In this document: one piece after another, positions 47,501-60,877 of the stretch
Numbering within the stretch: position 1 is the stretch's first letter
Layout of the letters: each line of letters opens with the position of its first letter
Assembly (NCBI GenBank): GCA_019054805.1
Contig: JAHQIY010000017.1
Span: 2,012,932-2,076,931 of the forward strand
Source of the DNA: Brachionus manjavacas
Lineage: Eukaryota; Rotifera; Eurotatoria; Ploima; Brachionidae
Direction of reading: 5' to 3'
DNA: 64,000 bases
Made by a program: the position numbers and the translations under genes
Notes under the pieces: model-generated
What the model was told of the DNA's origin: nothing
Seen by the model: the letters and a program-made list of their open reading frames with translations, nothing else
Database searches by the model: none

Positions 47501-50500
47501 ATCTAGTGTTAACTTCGGTTTTCTATTATTCGAAAAATTCATTGCAAAAAACCTATTTGAAAAACTTAAAAAAATGGGTTTTTTGCTCTTTTTCGAAGTC
47601 GCCTAATATCTTGTTCTTTTAACTTTTTGGACTCCTTTAAATTGTGTCATGTAGAACTTTTGGCGTTCTTGGATTTGAGCTATTAATCATTATCTCGTAG
47701 TTAAAAAATTGACCATTTTGCAGTGATTTGAAACATCAGTGATTGGTAAAAGCTTTCAAGTTTCGCATGCGCATAACTTTTCAAATGTATAACCTTTTTT
47801 TGATCTGTAGAAGCCAAAGTCAAGAAAATTTCAAGATCTATCTAGTGTTAACTTCGGTTTTCTATTATTCGAAAAATTCATTGCAAAAAACCTATTTGAA
47901 TAATTTAAAAAAATGTGTATTTTGCTCTTTTTCGAAGTCCCCTAATATCTTGTACTTTTAACTTTTTGGACTCCTGTAAATTGTATCATGTAGAACTTTT
48001 TGCGTTCTTGAATTTGAGCTATTAATCATTATTGTAGTTAAAAAATTGACCATTTTGCAGTGATTTGAAACATCAGTGATTGGTAAAAGCTTTCAAGTTT
48101 CGCATGCGCATAACTTTTCAAATGTATAACCTTTTTTTGATCTGTAGAAGCCAAAGTCAAGAAAATTTCAAGATCTATCTAGTGTTAACTTCGGTTTTCT
48201 ATTATTCGAAAAATTCATTGCAAAAAACCTATTTGAAAAACTTAAAAAAATGGGTTTTTTGCTCTTTTTCGAAGTCCCCTAATATCTTGTACTTTTAACT
48301 TTTTGGACTCCTGTAAATTGTATCATGTAGAACTTTTGGCGTTCTTGGATTTGAGCTATTAATCATTATTGTAGTTAAAAAATTGACCATTTTGCAGTGA
48401 TTTGAAACATCAGTGATTGGTAAAAGCTTTCAAGTTTCGCATGCGCATAACTTTTCAAATGTATAACCTTTTTTTGATCTGTAGAAGCCAAAGTCAAGAA
48501 AATTTCAAGATCTATCTAGTGTTAACTTCGGTTTTCTATTATTCGAAAAATTCATTGCAAAAAACCTATTTGAATAATTTAAAAAAATGGGTTTTTTGCT
48601 CTTTTTCGAAGTCACCTAATATCTTGTACTTTTAACTTTTTGGACTCCTTTAAATTGTGTCATGTAGAACTTTTGGCGTTCTTGGATTTGAGCTATTAAT
48701 CATTATCTTGTATAAAAAATTGACCATTTTGCAGTGATTTGAAACATCAGTGATTGGTAAAAGCTTTCAAGTTTCGCATGCGCATAACTTTTCAAATGTA
48801 TAACCTTTTTTTGATCTGTAGAAGCCAAAGTCAAGAAAATTTCAAGATCTATCTAGTGTTAACTTCGGTTTTCTATTATTCGAAAAATTCATTGCAAAAA
48901 ACCTATTTGAAAAACTTAAAAAAATGGGTTTTTTGCTCTTTTTCGAAGTCGCGTAATATCTTGTACTTTTAACTTTTTGGACTCCTGTAAATTGTATCAT
49001 GTAGAACTTTTGGCGTTCTTGGATTTGAGCTATTAATCATTATCTCTTAGCTAAAAAATTGACCATTTTGCAGTGATTTGAAACATCAGTGATTGGTAAA
49101 AGCTTTCAAGTTTCGCATGCGCATAACTTTGCAAATGTATAACCGTTTTTGATCTGTAGAAGCCAAAGTCAAGAAAATTTCAAGATCTATCTAGTGTTAA
49201 CTTCGGTTTTCTATTATTCGAAAAATTCATTGCAAAAAACCTATTTGAAAAACTTAAAAAAATGGGTTTTTTGCTCTTTTTCGAAGTCCCCTAATATCTT
49301 GTACTTTTAACTTTTTGGACTCCTGTAAATTGTGTCATGTAGAACTTTTTGCGTTCTTGGATTTGAGCTATTAATCATTATTGTAGTTAAAAAATTGACC
49401 ATTTTGCAGTGATTTGAAACATCAGTGATTGGTAAAAGCTTTCAAGTTTCGCATGCGCATAACTTTTCAAATGTATAACCATTTTCTGATCTGTAGGAGC
49501 CAAATTCAAGAAAATTTCAAGATCTATCTAGTGTTAACTTCGGTTTTCTATTATTCGAAAAATTCATTGCAAAAAACCTATTTGAATAATTTAAAAAAAT
49601 GTGTATTTTGCTCTTTTTCGAAGTCCCCTAATATCTTGTTCTTTTAACTTTTTGGACTCCTTTAAATTGTGTCATGTAGAACTTTTGGCGTTCTTGGATT
49701 TGAGCTATTAATCATTATTGTAGTTAAAAAATTGACCATTTTGCAGTGATTTGAAACATCAGTGATTGGTAAAAGCTTTCAAGTTTCGCATGCGCATAAC
49801 TTTTCAAATGTATAACCTTTTTTTGATCTGTAGAAGCCAAAGTCAAGAAAATTTCAAGATCTATCTAGTGTTAACTTCGGTTTTCTATTATTCGAAAAAT
49901 TCATTGCAAAAAACCTATTTGAAAAACTTAAAAAAATGGGTTTTTTGCTCTTTTTCGAAGTCGCCTAATATCTTGTACTTTTAACTTTTTGGACTCCTTT
50001 AAATTGTATCATGTAGAACTTTTGGCGTTCTTGGATTTGAGCTATTAATCATTATCTCTGTAGTTAAAAAATAGACCATTTTGCAGTGATTTGAAACATC
50101 AGTGATTGGTAAAAGCTTTCAAGTTTCGCATGCGCATAACTTTTCAAATGTATAACCTTTTTTTGATCTGTAGAAGCCAAAGTCAAGAAAATTTCAAGAT
50201 CTATCTAGTGTTAACTTCGGTTTTCTATTATTCGAAAAATTCATTGCAAAAAACCTATTTGAAAAACTTAAAGAATGTGTATTTTGCTCTTTTTCGAAGT
50301 CCCCTTATATCTTGTACTTTTAACTTTTTGGACTCCTTTAAATTGTGTCATGTAGAACTTTTTGCGTTCTTGAATTTGAGCTATTAATCATTATTGTAGT
50401 TAAAAAATTGACCATTTTGCAGTGATTTGAAACATCAGTGATTGGTAAAAGCTTTCAAGTTTCGCATGCGCATAACTTTTCAAATGTATAACCTTTTTTT

Positions 50501-53500
50501 GATTTGTAAATGCCAAAGTCAAGAGAATTTCAAGATCTATCTAGTGTTAACTTCGGTTTTCTATTTTTCGAAAAATTCATTGCAAAAAACCTATTTGAAA
50601 AACTTAAAGAATGTGTATTTTGCTCTTTTTCGAAGTCCCCTTATATCTTGTACTTTTAACTTTTTGGACTCCTTTAAATTGTGTCATGTAGAACTTTTGG
50701 CGTTCTTGGATTTGAGCTATTAATCATTATTGTAGTTAAAAAATTGACCATTTTGCAGTGATTTGAAACATCAGTGATTGGTAAAAGCTTTCAAGTTTCG
50801 CATGCGCATAACTTTTCAAATGTATAACCTTTTTTTGATCTGTAGAAGCCAAAGTCAAGAAAATTTCAAGATCTATCTAGTGTTAACTTCGGTTTTCTAT
50901 TATTCGAAAAATTCATTGCAAAAAACCTATTTGAAAAACTTAAAAAAATGGGTTTTTTGCTCTTTTTCGAAGTCGCCTAATATCTTTTATTTTTAACTTT
51001 TTGGACTCCTGTAAATTCTGTCATGTAGAACTTTTTGCGTTCTTGAATTTGAGCTATTAATCATTATCGAAGTTAAAAAATTGACCATTTTGCAGTGATT
51101 TGAAACATCAGTGACTGGTAAACGCTTTCAAGTTTCGCATGCGCATAACTTTGCAAATGTATAGCCTTTTTTTGATCTGTAAAAGCCAAAGTCAAGAAAA
51201 TTTCAAGATCTATCTAGTGTTAACTTCGGTTTTCTATTATTCGAAAAATTCATTGCAAAAAACCTATTTGAAAAACTTAAAGAATGTGTATTTTGCTCTT
51301 TTTCGAAGTCGCCTAATATCTTGTACTTTTAACTTTTTGGACTCCTTTAAATTGTGTCATGTAGAACTTTTGGCGTTCTTGGATTTGAGCTATTAATCAT
51401 TATTGTAGTTAAAAAATTGACCATTTTGCAGTGATTTGAAACATCAGTGATTGGTAAAAGCTTTCAAGTTTCGCATGCGCATAACTTTTCAAATGTATAA
51501 CCTTTTTTTGATCTGTAGAAGCCAAAGTCAAGAAAATTTCAAGATCTATCTAGTGTTAACTTCGGTTTTCTATTATTCGAAAAATTCATTGCAAAAAACC
51601 TATTTGAAAAACTTAAAAAAATGGGTTTTTTGCTCTTTTTCGAAGTCCCCTAATATCTTGTACTTTTAACTTTTTGGACTCCTGTAAATTGTGTCATGTA
51701 GAACTTTTGGCGTTCTTGGATTTGAGCTATTAATCATTATCTTGTATAAAAAAACTGACCATTTTGCATAGATTTGAAACATCAGTGATTGGTAAAAGCT
51801 TTCAAGTTTCGCATGCGCATAACTTTTCAAATGTGTAACCTTATTTTGATCTGTAGAAGCCAAATTCAAGAAAATTTCAAGATCTATCTAGTGTTAACTT
51901 CGGTTTTCTATTATTCGAAAAATTCATTGCAAAAAACCTATTTGAAAAACTTAAAAAAATGGGTTTTTTGCTCTTTTTCGAAGTCGCCTAATATCTTGTA
52001 CTTTTAACTTTTTGGACTCCTTTAAATTGTGTCATGTAGAACTTTTGGCGTTCTTGGATTTGAGCTATTAATCATTATTGTAGTTAAAAAATTGACCATT
52101 TTGCAGTGATTTGAAACATCAGTGATTGGTAAAAGCTTTCAAGTTTCGCATGCGCATAACTTTTCAAATGTATAATCTTTTTTTGATCTGTAGAAGCCAA
52201 ATTCAAGAAAATTTCAAGATCTATCTAGTGTTAACTTCGGTTTTCTATTATTCGAAAAATTCATTGCAAAAAACCTATTTGAATAATTTAAAAAAATGTG
52301 TATTTTGCTCTTTTTCGAAGTCGCCTAATATCTTGTACTTTTAACTTTTTGGACTCCTTTAAATTGTGTCATGTAGAACTTTTGGCGTTCTTGGATTTGA
52401 GCTATTAATCATTATTGTAGTTAAAAAATTGACCATTTTGCAGTGATTTGAAACATCAGTGATTGGTAAAAGCTTTCAAGTTTCGCATGCGCATAACTTT
52501 TCAAATGTATAACCTTTTTTTGATCTGTAGAAGCCAAAGTCAAGAAAATTTCAAGATCTATCTAGTGTTAACTTCGGTTTTCTATTATTCGAAAAATTCA
52601 TTGCAAAAAACCTATTTGAAAAACTTAAAAAAATGGGTTTTTTGCTCTTTCTCGAAGTCGCCTAATATCTTGTACTTTTAACTTTTTGGACTCCTGTAAA
52701 TTGTGTCATGTCAAACTTTTTGCGTTCTTGAATTTGAGCTATTAATCATTATTGTAGTTAAAAAATTGACCATTTTGCAGTGATTTGAAACATCAGTGAT
52801 TGGTAAAAGCTTTCAAGTTTCGCATGCGCATAACTTTTCAAATGTATAACCTTTTTTTGATCTGTAGAAGCCAAAGTCAAGAAAATTTCAAGATCTATCT
52901 AGTGTTAACTTCGGTTTTCTATTATTCGAAAAATTCATTGCAAAAAACCTATTTAAAAAATTAAAAAAATGGGTTTTTTGCTCTTTTTCGAAGTCCCCTA
53001 ATATCTTGTAGTTTTAACTTTTTGGACTCCTTTAAATTGTGTCATGTAGAACTTTTGGCGTTCTTGGATTTGAGCTATTAATCATTATTGTAGTTAAAAA
53101 ATTGACCATTTTGCAGTGATTTGAAACATCAGTGATTGGTAAAAGCTTTCAAGTTTCGCATGCGCATAACTTTTCAAATGTATAACCGTTTTTGATCTGT
53201 AGAAGCCAAAGTCAAGAAAATTTCAAGATCTATCTAGTGTTAACTTCGGTTTTCTATTATTCGAAAAATTCATTGCAAAAAACCTATTTGAAAAACTTAA
53301 AAAAATGGGTTTTTTGCTCTTTTTCGAAGTCCCCTAATATCTTGTACTTTTAACTTTTTGGACTCCTTTAAATTGTGTCATGTAGAACTTTTGGCGTTCT
53401 TGGATTTGAGCTATTAATCATTATCTTGTATAAAAAATTGACCATTTTGCAGTGATTTGAAACATCAGTGATTGGTAAAAGCTTTCAAGTTTCGCATGCG

Positions 53501-56500
53501 CATAACTTTTCAAATGTATAACCTTTTTTTGATCTGTAGAAGCCAAAGTCAAGAAAATTTCAAGATCTATCTAGTGTTAACTTCGGTTTTCTATTATTCG
53601 AAAAATTCATTGCAAAAAACCTATTTGAAAAACTTAAAAAAATGGGTTTTTTGCTCTTTTTCGAAGTCGCCTAATATCTTGTACTTTTAACTTTTTGGAC
53701 TCCTTTAAATTGTGTCATGTAGAACTTTTGGCGTTCTTGGATTTGAGCTATTAATCATTATTGTAGTTAAAAAATTGACCATTTTGCAGTGATTTGAAAC
53801 ATCAGTGATTGGTAAAAGCTTTCAAGTTTCGCATGCGCATAACTTTTCAAATGTATAACCTTTTTTTGATCTGTAGAAGCCAAAGTCAAGAAAATTTCAA
53901 GATCTATCTAGTGTTAACTTCGGTTTTCTATTATTCGAAAAATTCATTGCAAAAAACCTATTTGAAAAACTTAAAAAAATGGGTTTTTTGCTCTTTCTCG
54001 AAGTCGCCTAATATCTTGTACTTTTAACTTTTTGGACTCCTTTAAATTGTATCATGTAGAACTTTTGGCGTTCTTGGATTTGAGCTATTAATCATTATTG
54101 TAGTTAAAAAATTGACCATTTTGCAGTGATTTGAAACATCAGTGATTGGTAAAAGCTTTCAAGTTTCGCATGCGCATAACTTTTCAAATGTATAACCTTT
54201 TTTTAATCTGAAGAAGCCAAATTCAAGAAAATTTCAAGATCTATCTAGTGTTAACTTCGGTTTTCTATTATTCGAAAAATTCATTGCAAAAAACCTAATT
54301 GAAAAACTTAAAAAAATGGGTTTTTTGCTCTTTTTCGAAGTCGCCTAATATCTTGTACTTTTAACTTTTTGGACTCCTTTAAATTGTGTCATGTAGAACT
54401 TTTGGCGTTCTTTGATTTGAGCTATTAATCATTATCTTTAATAGAAAATTGACCATTTTGCAGTGATTTTAAAAATCAGTTATTGGGAAAAGCTTTCAAG
54501 TTTCGCATGCGCATAACTTTTCAAATGTATAACCTTTTTTTGATCTGTAGAAGCCAAAGTCAAGAAAATTTCAAGATCTATCTAGTGTTAACTTCGGTTT
54601 TCTATTATTCGAAAAATTCATTGCAAAAAACCTATTTGAAAAACTTAAAAAAATGGGTTTTTTGCTCTTTTTCGAAGTCCCCTAATATCTTGTTCTTTTA
54701 ACTTTTTGGACTCCTTTAAATTGTATCATGTAGAACTTTTGGCGTTCTTGGATTTGAGCTATTAATCATTATTGTAGTTAAAAAATTGACCATTTTGCAG
54801 TGATTTGAAACATCAGTGATTGGTAAAAGCTTTCAAGTTTCGCATGCGCATAACTTTTCAAATGTATAACCTTTTTTTGATCTGTAGAAGCTAAATTCAA
54901 GAAAATTTCAAGATCTATCTAGTGTTTACTTCGGTTTTCTATTATTCGAAAAATTCATTGCAAAAAACCTATTTGAATAATTTAAAAAATGTGTATTTTG
55001 CTCTTTTTCGAAGTCGCCTAATATCTTGTACTTTTAACTTTTTGGACTCCTGTAAATTGTATCATGTAGAACTTTTTGCGTTCTTGAATTTGAGCTATTA
55101 ATCTTTATTGTAGTTAAAAAATTGACCATTTTGCAGTGATTTGAAACATCAGTGATTGGTAAAAGCTTTCAAGTTTCGCATGCGCATAACTTTTCAAATG
55201 TATAACCTTTTTTTGATCTGTAGAAGCCAAAGTCAAGAAAATTTCAAGATCTATCTAGTGTTAACTTCGGTTTTCTATTATTCGAAAAATTCATTGCAAA
55301 AAACCTATTTGAAAAACTATAAAAAATGGGTTTTTTGCTCTTTTTCGAAGTCGCCTAATATCTTGTACTTTTAACTTTTTGGACTCCTTTAAATTGTGTC
55401 ATGTAGAACTTTTGGCGTTCTTGGATTTGAGCTATTAATCATTATTGTAGTTAAAAAATTGACCATTTTGCAGTGATTTGAAACATCAGTGATTGGTAAA
55501 AGCTTTCAAGTTTCGCATGCGCATAACTTTTCAAATGTATAACCTTTTTTTGATCTGTAGAAGCCAAAGTCAAGAAAATTTCAAGATCTATCTAGTGTTA
55601 ACTTCGGTTTTCTATTATTCGAAAAATTCATTGCAAAAAACCTATTTGAAAAACTTAAAAAAATGGGTTTTTTGCTCTTTTTCGAAGTCGCCTAATATCT
55701 TGTACTTTTAACTTTTTGGACTCCTTTAAATTGTGTCATGTAGAACTTTTGGCGTTCTTGGATTTGAGCTATTAATCATTATTGTAGTTAAAAAATTGAC
55801 CATTTTGCAGTGATTTGAAACATCAGTGATTGGTAAAAGCTTTCAAGTTTCGCATGCGCATAACTTTTCAAATGTATAACCTTTTTTTGATCTGTAGAAG
55901 CCAAAGTCAAGAAAATTTCAAGATCTATCTAGTGTTAACTTCGGTTTTCTATTATTCGAAAAATTCATTGCAAAAAACCTATTTAAAAAATTAAAAAATG
56001 GGTTTTTTGCTCTTTTTCGAAGTCCCCTAATATCTTGTACTTTTAACTTTTCGGACTCTTTTAAATTGTGTCATGTAGAACTTTTTGCGTTCTTGGATTT
56101 GAGCTATTAATCATTATCTTGTATAAAAAATTGACCATTTTGCAGTAATTTGAAAGATCAGTGATTGGTAAAAGCTTTCAAGTTTCGCATACGCATAACT
56201 TTTCAAATGTATAACCGTTTTTGATCTGTAGAAGCCAAAGTCAAGAAAATTTCAAGATCTATCTAGTGTTAACTTCGGTTTTCTATTATTCGAAAAATTC
56301 ATTGCAAAAAACCTATTTGAAAAACTTAAAAAAATGGGTTTTTTGCTCTTTTTCGAAGTCGCCTAATATCTTGTACTTTTAACTTTTTGGACTCCTGTAA
56401 ATTGTGTCATGTAGAACTTTTTGCGTTCTTGGATTTGAGCTATTAATCATTATTGTAGTTAAAAAATTGACCATTTTGCAGTGATTTGAAACATCAGTGA

Positions 56501-57843
56501 TTGGTAAAAGCTTTCAAGTTTCGCATGCGCATAACTTTTCAAATGTATAACCGTTTTTGATCTGTAGAAGCCAAAGTCAAGAAAATTTCAAGATCTATCT
56601 AGTGTTAACTTCGGTTTTCTATTATTCGAAAAATTCATTGCAAAAAACCTATTTGAAAAACTTAAAAAAATGGGTTTTTTGCTCTTTTTCGAAGTCCCCT
56701 AATATCTTGTACTTTTAACTTTTTGGACTCCTTTAAATTGTGTCATGTAGAACTTTTGGCGTTCTTGGATTTGAGCTATTAATCATTATCTTGTATAAAA
56801 AATTGACCATTTTGCAGTGATTTGAAACATCAGTGATTGGTAAAAGCTTTCAAGTTTCGCATGCGCATAACTTTTCAAATGTATAACCTTTTTTTGATCT
56901 GTAGAAGCCAAAGTCAAGAAAATTTCAAGATCTATCTAGTGTTAACTTCGGTTTTCTATTATTCGAAAAATTCATTGCAAAAAACCTATTTGAAAATCTT
57001 AAAAAAATGGGTTTTTTGCTCTTTCTCGAAGTCGCCTAATATCTTGTACTTTTAACTTTTTGGACTCCTGTAAATTGTATCATGTAGAACTTTTGGCGTT
57101 CTTGGATTTGAGCTATTAATCATTATTGTAGTTAAAAAATTGACCATTTTGCAGTGATTTGAAACATCAGTGATTGGTAAAAGCTTTCAAGTTTCGCATG
57201 CGCATAACTTTTCAAATGTATAACCTTTTTTTGATCTGTAGAAGCCAAAGTCAAGAAAATTTCAAGATCTATCTAGTGTTAACTTCGGTTTTCTATTATT
57301 CGAAAAATTCATTGCAAAAAACCTATTTGAAAAACTTAAAAAAATGGGTTTTTTGCTCTTTTTCGAAGTCGCCTAATATCTTTTACTTTTAACTTTTTGG
57401 ACTCCTTTAAATTGTGTCATGTAGAACTTTTGGCGTTCTTGGATTTGAGCTATTAATCATTATCTCTGTAGTTAAAAAATTGACCATTTTGCAGTGATTT
57501 GAAACATCAGTGATTGGTAAAAGCTTTCAAGTTTCGCATGCGCATAACTTTTCAAATGTATAACCTTTTTTTGATCTGTAGAAGCCAAAGTCAAGAAAAT
57601 TTCAAGATCTATCTAGTGTTAACTTCGGTTTTCTATTATTCGAAAAATTCATTGCAAAAAACCTATTTGAAAAACTAAAGAAAATGGGTTTTTTGCTCTT
57701 TCTCGAAGTCGCCTAATATCTTGTACTTTTAACTTTTTGGACTCCTGTAAATTGTATCATGTAGAACTTTTTGCGTTCTTGAATTTGAGCTATTAATCAT
57801 TATCTTGTATAAAAAATTGACCATTTTGCAGTGATTTGAAACA

Positions 57844-60800
57844 TCAGTGATTGGTAAAAGCTTTCAAGTTTCGCATGCGCATAACTTTTCAAATGTATAA
57901 CCTTTTTTTGATCTGTAGAAGCCAAATTCAAGAAAATTTCAAGATCTATCTAGTGTTAACTTCGGTTTTCTATTATTCGAAAAATTCATTGCAAAAAACC
58001 TATTTAAAAAATTAAAAAAATGGGTTTTTTGCTCTTTCTCGAAGTCGCCTAATATCTTGTAGTTTTAACTTTTTGGACTCCTTTAAATTGTGTCATGTAG
58101 AACTTTTGGCGTTCTTGGATTTGAGCTATTAATCATTATCTTGTAGTTAAAAAATTGACCATTTTGCAGTGATTTGAAACATCAGTGATTGGTAAAAGCT
58201 TTCAAGTTTCGCATGCGCATAACTTTTCAAATGTATAACCTTTTTTTGATCTGTAGAAGCCAAAGTCAAGAAAATTTCAAGATCTTTCTAGTGTTAACTT
58301 CGGTTTTCTATTATTCGAAAAATTCAACGCAAAAAACCTATTTGAAAAACTTAAAAAAATGGGTTTTTTGCTCTTTTTCGAAGTCCCCTAATATCTTGTA
58401 CTTTTAACTTTTTGGACTCCTGTAAATTGTATCATGTAGAACTTTTGGCGTTCTTGGATTTGAGCTATTAATCATTATTGTAGTTAAAAAATTGACCATT
58501 TTGCAGTGATTTGAAACATCAGTGATTGGTAAAAGCTTTCAAGTTTCGCATGCGCATAACTTTTCAAATGTTTAACCGTTTTTGATCTGTAGAAGCCAAA
58601 GTCAAGAAAATTTCAAGATCTATCTAGTGTTAACTTCGGTTTTCTATTATTCGAAAAATTCATTGCAAAAAACCTAATTGAAAACTTAAAAAAATGGGTT
58701 TTTTGCTCTTTTTCGAAGTCCCCTAATATCTTGTACTTTTAACTTTTTGGACTCCTTTAAATTGTGTCATGTAGAACTTTTGGCGTTCTTGGATTTGAGC
58801 TATTAATCATTATCTTGTAGTTAAAAAATTGACCATTTTGCAGTGATTTGAAACATCAGTGATTGGTAAAAGCTTTCAAGTTTCGCATGCGCATAACTTT
58901 TCAAATGTATAACCTTTTTTTGATCTGTAGAAGCCAAATTCAAGAAAATTTCAAGATCTATCTAGTGTTAACTTCGGTTTTCTATTATTCGAAAAATTCA
59001 TTGCAAAAAACCTATTTAAAAAATTAAAAAAATGGGTTTTTTGCTCTTTCTCGAAGTCGCCTAATATCTTGTAGTTTTAACTTTTTGGACTCCTTTAAAT
59101 TGTGTCATGTAGAACTTTTGGCGTTCTTGGATTTGAGCTATTAATCATTATTGTAGTTAAAAAATTGACCATTTTGCAGTGATTTGAAACATCAGTGATT
59201 GGTAAAAGCTTTCAAGTTTCGCATGCGCATAACTTTTCAAATGTATAACCTTTTTTTGATCTGTAGAAGCCAAAGTCAAGAAAATTTCAAGATCTATCTA
59301 GTGTTAACTTCGGTTTTCTATTATTCGAAAAATTCATTGCAAAAAACCTATTTGAAGACTTAAAAAAATGGGTTTTTTGCTCTTTCTCGAAGTCGCCTAA
59401 TATCTTGTACTTTTAACTTTTTGGACTCCTTTAAATTGTGTCATGTAGAACTTTTGGCGTTCTTGGATTTGAGCTATTAATCATTATTGTAGTTAAAAAA
59501 TTGACCATTTTGCAGTGATTTGAAACATCAGTGATTGGTAAAAGCTTTCAAGTTTCGCATGCGCATAACTTTTCAAATGTATAACCGTTTTTGATCTGTA
59601 CAAGCCAATGTCAAGAAAATTTCAAGATCTATCTAGTGTTAACTTCGGTTTTCTATTATTCGAAAAATTCATTGCAAAAAACCTATTTAAAAAATTAAAA
59701 AAATGGGTTTTTTGCTCTTTCTCGAAGTCGCCTAATATCTTGTACTTTTAACTTTTTGGACTCCTGTAAATTGTATCATGTAGAACTTTTGGCGTTCTTG
59801 GATTTGAGCTATTAATCATTATTGTATTTAAAAAATTGACCATTTTGCAGTGATTTGAAACATCAGTGATTGGTAAAAGCTTTCAAGTTTCGCATGCGCA
59901 TAACTTTTCAAATGTATAACCTTTTTTTGATCTGTAGAAGCCAAATTCAAGAAAATTTCAAGATCTATCTAGTGTTAACTTCGGTTTTCTATTATTCGAA
60001 AAATTCATTGCAAAAAACCTATTTAAAAAATTAAAAAAATGGGTTTTTTGCTCTTTCTCGAAGTCGCCTAATATCTTGTAGTTTTAACTTTTTGGACTCC
60101 TTTAAATTGTGTCATGTAGAACTTTTGGCGTTCTTGGATTTGAGCTATTAATCATTATCGTAGCTAAAAAATTGACCATTTTGCAGTGATTTGAAACATC
60201 AGTGATTGGTAAAAGCTTTCAAGTTTCGCATGCGCATAACTTTTCAAATGTATAACCTTTTTTTGATCTGTAGAAGCCAAAGTCAAGAAAATTTCAAGAT
60301 CTATCTAGTGTTAACTTCGGTTTTCTATTATTCGAAAAATTCATTGCAAAAAACCTATTTGAAAAACTTAAAAAAATGGGTTTTTTGCTCTTTTTCGAAG
60401 TCCCCTAATATCTTGTACTTTTAACTTTTTGGACTCCTTTAAATTGTGTCATGTAGAACTTTTGGCGTTCTTGGATTTGAGCTATTAATCATTATTGTAG
60501 TTAAAAATTGACCATTTTGCAGTAATTTGAAAGATCAGTGATTGGTAAAAGCTTTCAAGTTTCGCATGCGCATAACTTTTCAAATGTATAACCGTTTTTG
60601 ATCTGTAGAAGCCAAAGTCAAGAAAATTTCAAGATCTATCTAGTGTTAACTTCGGTTTTCTATTATTCGAAAAATTCATTGCAAAAAACCTATTTGAAAA
60701 TCTTAAAAAAATGGGTTTTTTGCTCTTTCTCGAAGTCGCCTAATATCTTGTACTTTTAACTTTTTGGACTCCTGTAAATTGTATCATGTAGAACTTTTGG

Positions 60801-60877
60801 CGTTCTTGGATTTGAGCTATTAATCATTATTGTAGTTAAAAAATTGACCATTTTGCAGTGATTTGAAACATCAGTGA
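57844..60877 (+). repeat. Local three-monomer higher-order repeat (~1.01 kb)
   Basis: One monomer type carries CCAAATTC, TATTTAAAAAATTAAAAAAA and CTTGTAGTTTT. It recurs with GTAGTTTT at about 58061, 59073 and 60080, spaced about 1010 bp. A second type with shortened AACCGTTTTTGATC recurs at about 58566, 59584 and 60591, also one in three. The intervening monomer carries the ordinary CCTTTTTTTG / CCAAAGTC form. Other markers do not keep strict step, so it is partly blurred by conversion. Confidence 0.6.
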
